This document shows positions 6,237-9,209 of a DNA stretch of 9,209 bases, piece after piece. The notes under the pieces are model-generated. The model was given only the letters and a program-made list of their open reading frames with translations. It searched no databases and had not been told where the DNA came from. Both the position numbers and the translations under genes were made by a program. The stretch's first letter is position 1; each line of letters begins with the position of its first letter. This DNA is from Desulfovibrionaceae bacterium (GTDB taxonomy: Bacteria; Pseudomonadota; Gammaproteobacteria; Burkholderiales; Burkholderiaceae_C): contig WRJY01000257.1 of NCBI GenBank assembly GCA_009778355.1, positions 1 through 9,209 on the forward strand, read 5' to 3'.

Positions 6237-7309
6237 TTCAACCTGTCGGATTTCTGGAATGTTTTCTGCCGCTTGAACATGCCTTTGCGGTAAAACGGGA
6301 ACAGTTCAAGCCAGGTGCGAATCTTCAGCCAGCGGCCGTACAGACCGAGCGGCTCGAACAGCACGAAGGCAATCAACACCACGCCGTACACCACGGCCTG
6401 CAGACCTGGCGCCTGGCCGATGGCGTCGGGCAGGTAGTCCTTGGTCATGGCGATCAACTGCGGCATGGCGATCAGGAACATCGCACCGAGGAAAGCGCCA
6501 TGCACCGATCCAAGGCCGCCAATGACCACCAGCAGCAGCAAGTCAATGGACTGGCTGATGCTGAACTGGTCCGGCGACAAAAAGCGCAACTGGTGTGCGT
6601 ACAGCGCGCCGCCCAGTCCGGCCAGCGCCGCCGAGATGGCGAATGACAGCGTTTTGTAGCGCGCCAGGTGAATGCCCATGCTCTGCGCCGATATCTCCGA
6701 ATCCCGGATGGCGACGAGCGCCCGCCCGGTCGAGCTGCGCAGCAGGTTGAGCACGCCCAGCGTGACGAGCACGGAGGTGACCAGGCAAATGAAGTAAAAG
6801 CCTTCCGATGAATCGATCTTCCAGCCGAACATCTCTGGCGCCTTGACTTGCATACCCGCGTTGCCGCCGGTCATGTTTTCCCAGCGAGCGAAGACTTCTT
6901 CCACAATGAAGCCGAACGCCAGCGTGGCAATGCCCAAGTACATGCCCTTGACGCGCAGCGCCGGCAAGCCGACCACCACGCCAGCCGCCGCGGCCAACGC
7001 GGCCGCGCAGATCATCGCGATGGGAAATGGCAAGCCCAGATTGGTGAGCACGCCCTGGGCGTAGGCGCCGACGCCCAGAAATGCGGCGTGACCGATCGAG
7101 ACTTGGCCGGTGAAGCCGGCCAACAACATCAGACCCAGGCCAACGATACCGTAGATCAACACGAAGGTGAGTTGCGCCAGCCAGTATTCGGGCATCAGCC
7201 AGGGCGCGGCAAACAACCCCAGCAGCAGCAGTGAATACCAGAACACATGTCCGCCATGTTTGGCCAGACGGATGTCTTGCTCGTAACTGGTCTTGAAGAT
7301 GAAGCGCAT
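6233..7309 (-). CDS. livM: HAAT ABC importer permease LivM
   Basis: This is a 358-residue inner-membrane permease of the LivM family. Hydrophobic segments lie at about 21-39, 43-65, 71-88, 95-115, 122-138, 171-190, 221-240, 254-285 and 303-320. The cytoplasmic coupling motif GRALVAIRDSEISAQSMGI (195-213) and the GGLGSVHGAFLGA stretch (264-276) are family hallmarks. The N-terminus has a 20-residue polar lead and the C-terminus a basic tail of about 30 residues. An AGGAG nine bases before the ATG overlaps the TAG of livH, and the genes are 12 bp apart, indicating co-translation. It pairs with LivH to form the translocation path. Confidence 0.95.
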   Translation of the reverse strand: MRFIFKTSYEQDIRLAKHGGHVFWYSLLLLGLFAAPWLMPEYWLAQLTFVLIYGIVGLGLMLLAGFTGQVSIGHAAFLGVGAYAQGVLTNLGLPFPIAMICAAALAAAAGVVVGLPALRVKGMYLGIATLAFGFIVEEVFARWENMTGGNAGMQVKAPEMFGWKIDSSEGFYFICLVTSVLVTLGVLNLLRSSTGRALVAIRDSEISAQSMGIHLARYKTLSFAISAALAGLGGALYAHQLRFLSPDQFSISQSIDLLLLVVIGGLGSVHGAFLGAMFLIAMPQLIAMTKDYLPDAIGQAPGLQAVVYGVVLIAFVLFEPLGLYGRWLKIRTWLELFPFYRKGMFKRQKTFQKSDRLK

Positions 7310-7318
7310 CGTTGTCCG

Positions 7319-7323
7319 CTCCT
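7319..7323 (-). promoter_or_regulatory. Shine-Dalgarno site of livM overlapping the livH stop codon
   Basis: AGGAG, nine bases before the livM ATG, shares its AG with the TAG stop of livH (7322-7324). A ribosome finishing livH would cover this site, which favours coupled translation of the two permease subunits. Confidence 0.65.
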
Positions 7324-8197
7324 ACACCTTCTTGCGCAGTTTCTCGCCAAACAGGCCGTTGGGTCTGACCATCAGCATGACCAGCACCACGACGTATGCT
7401 GCAATGTCCTTGACGCCTTCGGGCAGGTAAAAACCGGCCAGGGCTTCGACGATGCCGATAATCAACCCGCCGACGATGGCGCCAGGCAGGCTGCCAAAGC
7501 CGCCTACGACGGCCGCCGGAAAGGCTTTCAGGCCGATCAGGCCCATGTTGGCGTACACGAAGGTGATGGGCGCCAGCAGCAGGCCGGCCACCGCCGCCAC
7601 TGCTGCGGCCAGTCCCCACACCAATCCGTTCAGACGCTTGACCGGTATGCCCATGTAGTAAGCGGCCAGTTGATTTTGCGACGCCGCCTGCATGGCAATA
7701 CCGAACTTGCTGTACTTGAACATGGCGTACAGGCCGGCGCACAGCAGGGCGGTGACGCCGATCACCACCAGATGCTCGGCGCTCAACACCAGCCCGCCCA
7801 GATTCCAGGTCACGTCTTTGTAGGGCACCATCAGGGTGTGGGTTTCGGTGCCGATGGCGGGGATCATGGTGATCAGGCCGCGCGCCACGTAGCCGATGCC
7901 AAAGGTCAGCATCACGATGGAAAATGCGGGCTGCCCCAGGATCGGACGGACAATGGTCCATTCCAGCAGCACGCCCAACAGCGCCATGGCGGCAATGGCG
8001 CACAGCACCGACAACCAGAACGGGAAGCCCAGCAGCGTCATGCCGGTCAGACCGCCAAAAGCGCCCAGCATCATCAGATCGCCCTGGGCAAAATTGACGG
8101 TCTCGGTGGCCTTGTAGATCAGCACGAAACCCAGTGCGATCAGGCCATAGATACAGCCTTGGGTTATACCGCTGATGACCAATTGCAGAAATTGCAA
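7322..8197 (-). CDS. livH: HAAT ABC importer permease LivH, TTG start
   Basis: This is a 291-residue LivH-family inner-membrane permease. The start is TTG at 8195-8197: GAGGA sits seven bases before it, and it gives the normal family N-terminus MQFLQLVISGITQGCIYGLIALGF. The signature YKATETVNFAQGD (28-40) is near-diagnostic of LivH. Coupling residues follow in GIAMQAASQNQLAAYYMGI (166-184), then GGFGSLPGAIVGG (232-244) and the terminal MVRPNGLFG (276-284). Hydrophobic segments cover about 8-27, 41-58, 60-80, 93-111, 139-160, 193-212, 227-252 and 262-277. It is the first transporter gene, 48 bp after the enoyl-CoA hydratase-like gene. Bacterial LivH proteins carry polar or amphipathic ligands inward; the acid-activation genes nearby argue for a carboxylic acid here. 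Confidence 0.95.
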   Translation of the reverse strand: MQFLQLVISGITQGCIYGLIALGFVLIYKATETVNFAQGDLMMLGAFGGLTGMTLLGFPFWLSVLCAIAAMALLGVLLEWTIVRPILGQPAFSIVMLTFGIGYVARGLITMIPAIGTETHTLMVPYKDVTWNLGGLVLSAEHLVVIGVTALLCAGLYAMFKYSKFGIAMQAASQNQLAAYYMGIPVKRLNGLVWGLAAAVAAVAGLLLAPITFVYANMGLIGLKAFPAAVVGGFGSLPGAIVGGLIIGIVEALAGFYLPEGVKDIAAYVVVLVMLMVRPNGLFGEKLRKKV

Positions 8198-8204
8198 ACT
8201 TGAT

Positions 8205-8209
8205 TCCTC
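8205..8209 (-). promoter_or_regulatory. Shine-Dalgarno site deciding the TTG start of livH
   Basis: GAGGA is seven bases before TTG at 8195-8197. No ATG or GTG gives a comparable LivH N-terminus, so this site supports the rare start codon. Confidence 0.75.
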
Positions 8210-8238
8210 GAAGGTCGGGGGCTGATCGGATGCGTTGG

Positions 8239-8256
8239 CCGGCAGCTAGCCGCCGG
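8239..8256 (-). other. Hairpin candidate spanning the stop of the enoyl-CoA hydratase-like gene
   Basis: CCGGC and GCCGG (8252-8256 and 8239-8243) flank an eight-base loop that contains the TAG stop and the palindrome GCTAGC. No T-run follows in the transcription direction. It may protect or process the mRNA ahead of livH, or be incidental in GC-rich DNA. Confidence 0.28.
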
Positions 8257-9076
8257 TTCGCCGAAACACGGGCTCGCGCTTTTCCATGAACGCCCGCACC
8301 CCTTCGGCGAAGCTGGGGCGATCAAGCAGTTCGCGTTGCCGTTCGGCCTCGTAGCGCATCTGGCCGGCCAGCGATTGCCGCTCCGCCGAGTCGTAGGCGG
8401 CCCGGATTTCCACCGCCGCGTGCGCGGGAAGGCTCGCCAAACGCCTGGCCAGGGCCACGGCTTGGGCGCGCAACTGGCCATCGTCCACGCAGTCCCAGAT
8501 GAGTCCCCACTGCGCGGCCTGCTCCGCCGGCAGGCGTTCCCCCAGCATCGACATACCCACTGCGCGGGCCCGGCCCACCAGACGTTCCAGGAACCAGGTG
8601 GTGCCCAAGTCGGGCACGATGCCCAGCCGTGGCATGAAGGGCAAGTAGAAATACGCCGAGCGCGCGGCCAGCACGATGTCGGCCGCCAAAGCCACGCCGA
8701 CGCCAGCGCCGGCAGCCGGGCCATTGACGGCGCTCACCACCGGAAAGGGCAGATTGCGCAAGTCTTCGATGAGCCGGTTCGACAACGACTCCATCGCCTC
8801 CGCGGCGCGCGCTCCCACGGTTGCGCGCGTATCGGCCTTGCCGCCCATGCCGCTGACGCTGAGGTCGGCGCCCACGCAGAAAGCCCTGCCGGCGCCGGTA
8901 AGCACCAGCGCGCCCACCCCGCCTTCCTCGCGAAGCCGGGCCAAGGTGTCGCGCATCGCCCGCTGCATGTGCTCGGTCAGCGGGTTGAGCCGCGCCGGAA
9001 TGTTGAGACTGAGAATGGCGACATCGCCATCCCGTTCGCACGACACGGGGTCTTTGGGGTCTTGCGGATGACTCAT
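8246..9076 (-). CDS. Enoyl-CoA hydratase/isomerase (crotonase) family protein lacking the classical hydratase glutamates
   Basis: This is a 276-residue crotonase-fold protein. The oxyanion-hole segments are visible: FCVGADLS (66-73) and NGPAAGAGVG (118-127). Aligned by eye to canonical hydratase (GGCEL and FGxPE), the two catalytic glutamates fall on Gly127 and about Met148. Asp156 in GIVPDLGTT is retained, as in PaaG-like and other enoyl-CoA isomerases that use an aspartate or a different acid-base. Double-bond isomerisation, or another crotonase reaction, is thus more likely than simple hydration. The ATG at 9074-9076 gives a normal N-terminus about 19 residues before VAILSLN. No Shine-Dalgarno is evident. 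The gene sits 54 bp after the thiolase stop, in the same reading frame with no further stop between them, and 48 bp before livH. A role in degrading the CoA thioester made by the nearby ligase is inferred. Family assignment is firm; the exact reaction is not. Confidence 0.9.
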   Translation of the reverse strand: MSHPQDPKDPVSCERDGDVAILSLNIPARLNPLTEHMQRAMRDTLARLREEGGVGALVLTGAGRAFCVGADLSVSGMGGKADTRATVGARAAEAMESLSNRLIEDLRNLPFPVVSAVNGPAAGAGVGVALAADIVLAARSAYFYLPFMPRLGIVPDLGTTWFLERLVGRARAVGMSMLGERLPAEQAAQWGLIWDCVDDGQLRAQAVALARRLASLPAHAAVEIRAAYDSAERQSLAGQMRYEAERQRELLDRPSFAEGVRAFMEKREPVFRRTGG

Positions 9077-9104
9077 GGCGTTCGTGGAAGAAGACGGTTG
9101 GGAA

Positions 9105-9119
9105 TTTCCTGTCAGGAAA
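9105..9119. other. 15-base palindrome in the thiolase/enoyl-CoA hydratase-like gap
   Basis: TTTCCTG and CAGGAAA mirror each other perfectly around one central base, 28 bases before the start of the enoyl-CoA hydratase-like gene. The shape suits a dimeric protein-binding site better than an RNA hairpin because there is almost no loop. No promoter pair is convincing beside it. It could equally be chance. Confidence 0.3.
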
Positions 9120-9138
9120 AGAGCCTCGGATCAGAGGC
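9117..9138 (-). terminator. Weak terminator-like hairpin at the thiolase stop codon
   Basis: On the minus strand GCCTC, a six-base loop containing the TGA stop, GAGGC, then TCTTTT. The five-pair stem and interrupted T-run make only a weak or partial terminator. It could reduce rather than stop transcription into the enoyl-CoA hydratase-like and transporter genes. Confidence 0.35.
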
Positions 9139-9209
9139 GTTCGACAATCGTGACGTTGGCCAGTCCGCCGCCCTCGCACATCGTTTGCAGGCCGTAGCGC
9201 GCGCCGCGC
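9131..9209 (-). CDS. Thiolase (acetyl-CoA acyltransferase), C-terminal fragment
   Basis: The last 25 codons before TGA at 9131-9133 read RGARYGLQTMCEGGGLANV then TIVERL. The RYGLxTMCxGGG motif with a final acidic-basic VERL is the C-terminus of thiolases of the beta-oxidation and degradative type. The Cys is the second catalytic cysteine, the general base in the CxGGG motif. The enzyme cleaves 3-ketoacyl-CoA with CoA to release acetyl-CoA, or condenses acetyl units in reverse. The gene enters from the right edge, so its length, start and promoter are not visible. It is on the same strand and 54 bp upstream of the enoyl-CoA hydratase-like gene, consistent with one catabolic transcript. Confidence 0.88.
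   Translation of the reverse strand, partial: RGARYGLQTMCEGGGLANVTIVERL

Noticed and set aside
7247..8203. Plus-strand open frame (318 codons) opposite livH
   Set aside because: It is antisense to a clear permease gene, with composition (His, Gln, Asp, Gly runs) that mirrors hydrophobic codons on the other strand. No ribosome-binding site or domain was recognised.

Overview
The window is a compact, single-strand catabolic and transport cluster from a high-GC proteobacterium. The wording of the LivG/LivF proteins and of the thiolase tail (GLQTMCEGGG...VERL), together with this gene mix, suggests a betaproteobacterium of the order Burkholderiales, possibly Alcaligenaceae. That placement comes from recognising protein style, not from a search. 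Every supportable gene is on the minus strand, so the cluster is read from right to left.

In transcription order: the last 25 codons of a thiolase (9131-9209, entering from outside the window); an enoyl-CoA hydratase/isomerase-family protein (8246-9076); the two permeases of a branched-chain-amino-acid-type (HAAT) ABC importer, livH (7322-8197) and livM (6233-7309); its two ATPases, livG (5427-6236) and livF (4597-5430); a long-chain-type acyl-CoA synthetase (2707-4569); two tandem paralogous periplasmic substrate-binding proteins (1447-2610 and 187-1362); and the first 27 codons of an acyl-CoA dehydrogenase (1-81, running off the left edge). livM/livG and livG/livF overlap by four bases (ATGA). 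livH/livM are 12 bp apart, with the livM ribosome-binding site overlapping the livH stop. Larger gaps of 48-105 bp flank the enoyl-CoA hydratase-like gene, the binding-protein genes and the dehydrogenase. These gaps hold short dyads and two terminator-like hairpins.

Taken together the genes read as an import-and-degrade unit. A periplasmic binding protein captures an acid, LivHMGF imports it, the AMP-forming ligase converts it to a CoA thioester, and an acyl-CoA dehydrogenase, a crotonase-fold enzyme and a thiolase carry out a beta-oxidation-like sequence. The substrate is therefore more likely a carboxylic acid destined for CoA activation (fatty, aromatic or alicyclic) than leucine, isoleucine or valine. 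The sequence does not identify which acid.

The most noteworthy points are: the two binding proteins, colinear without gaps over the mature protein and about 70% identical by hand count, serving one transporter; the loss of both classical hydratase glutamates in the crotonase-family enzyme; a nine-codon micro-ORF exactly bridging livF and the ligase; and a TTG start for livH. No transposon, RNA gene, CRISPR array or regulator gene was seen. No wholly undescribed system is evident.
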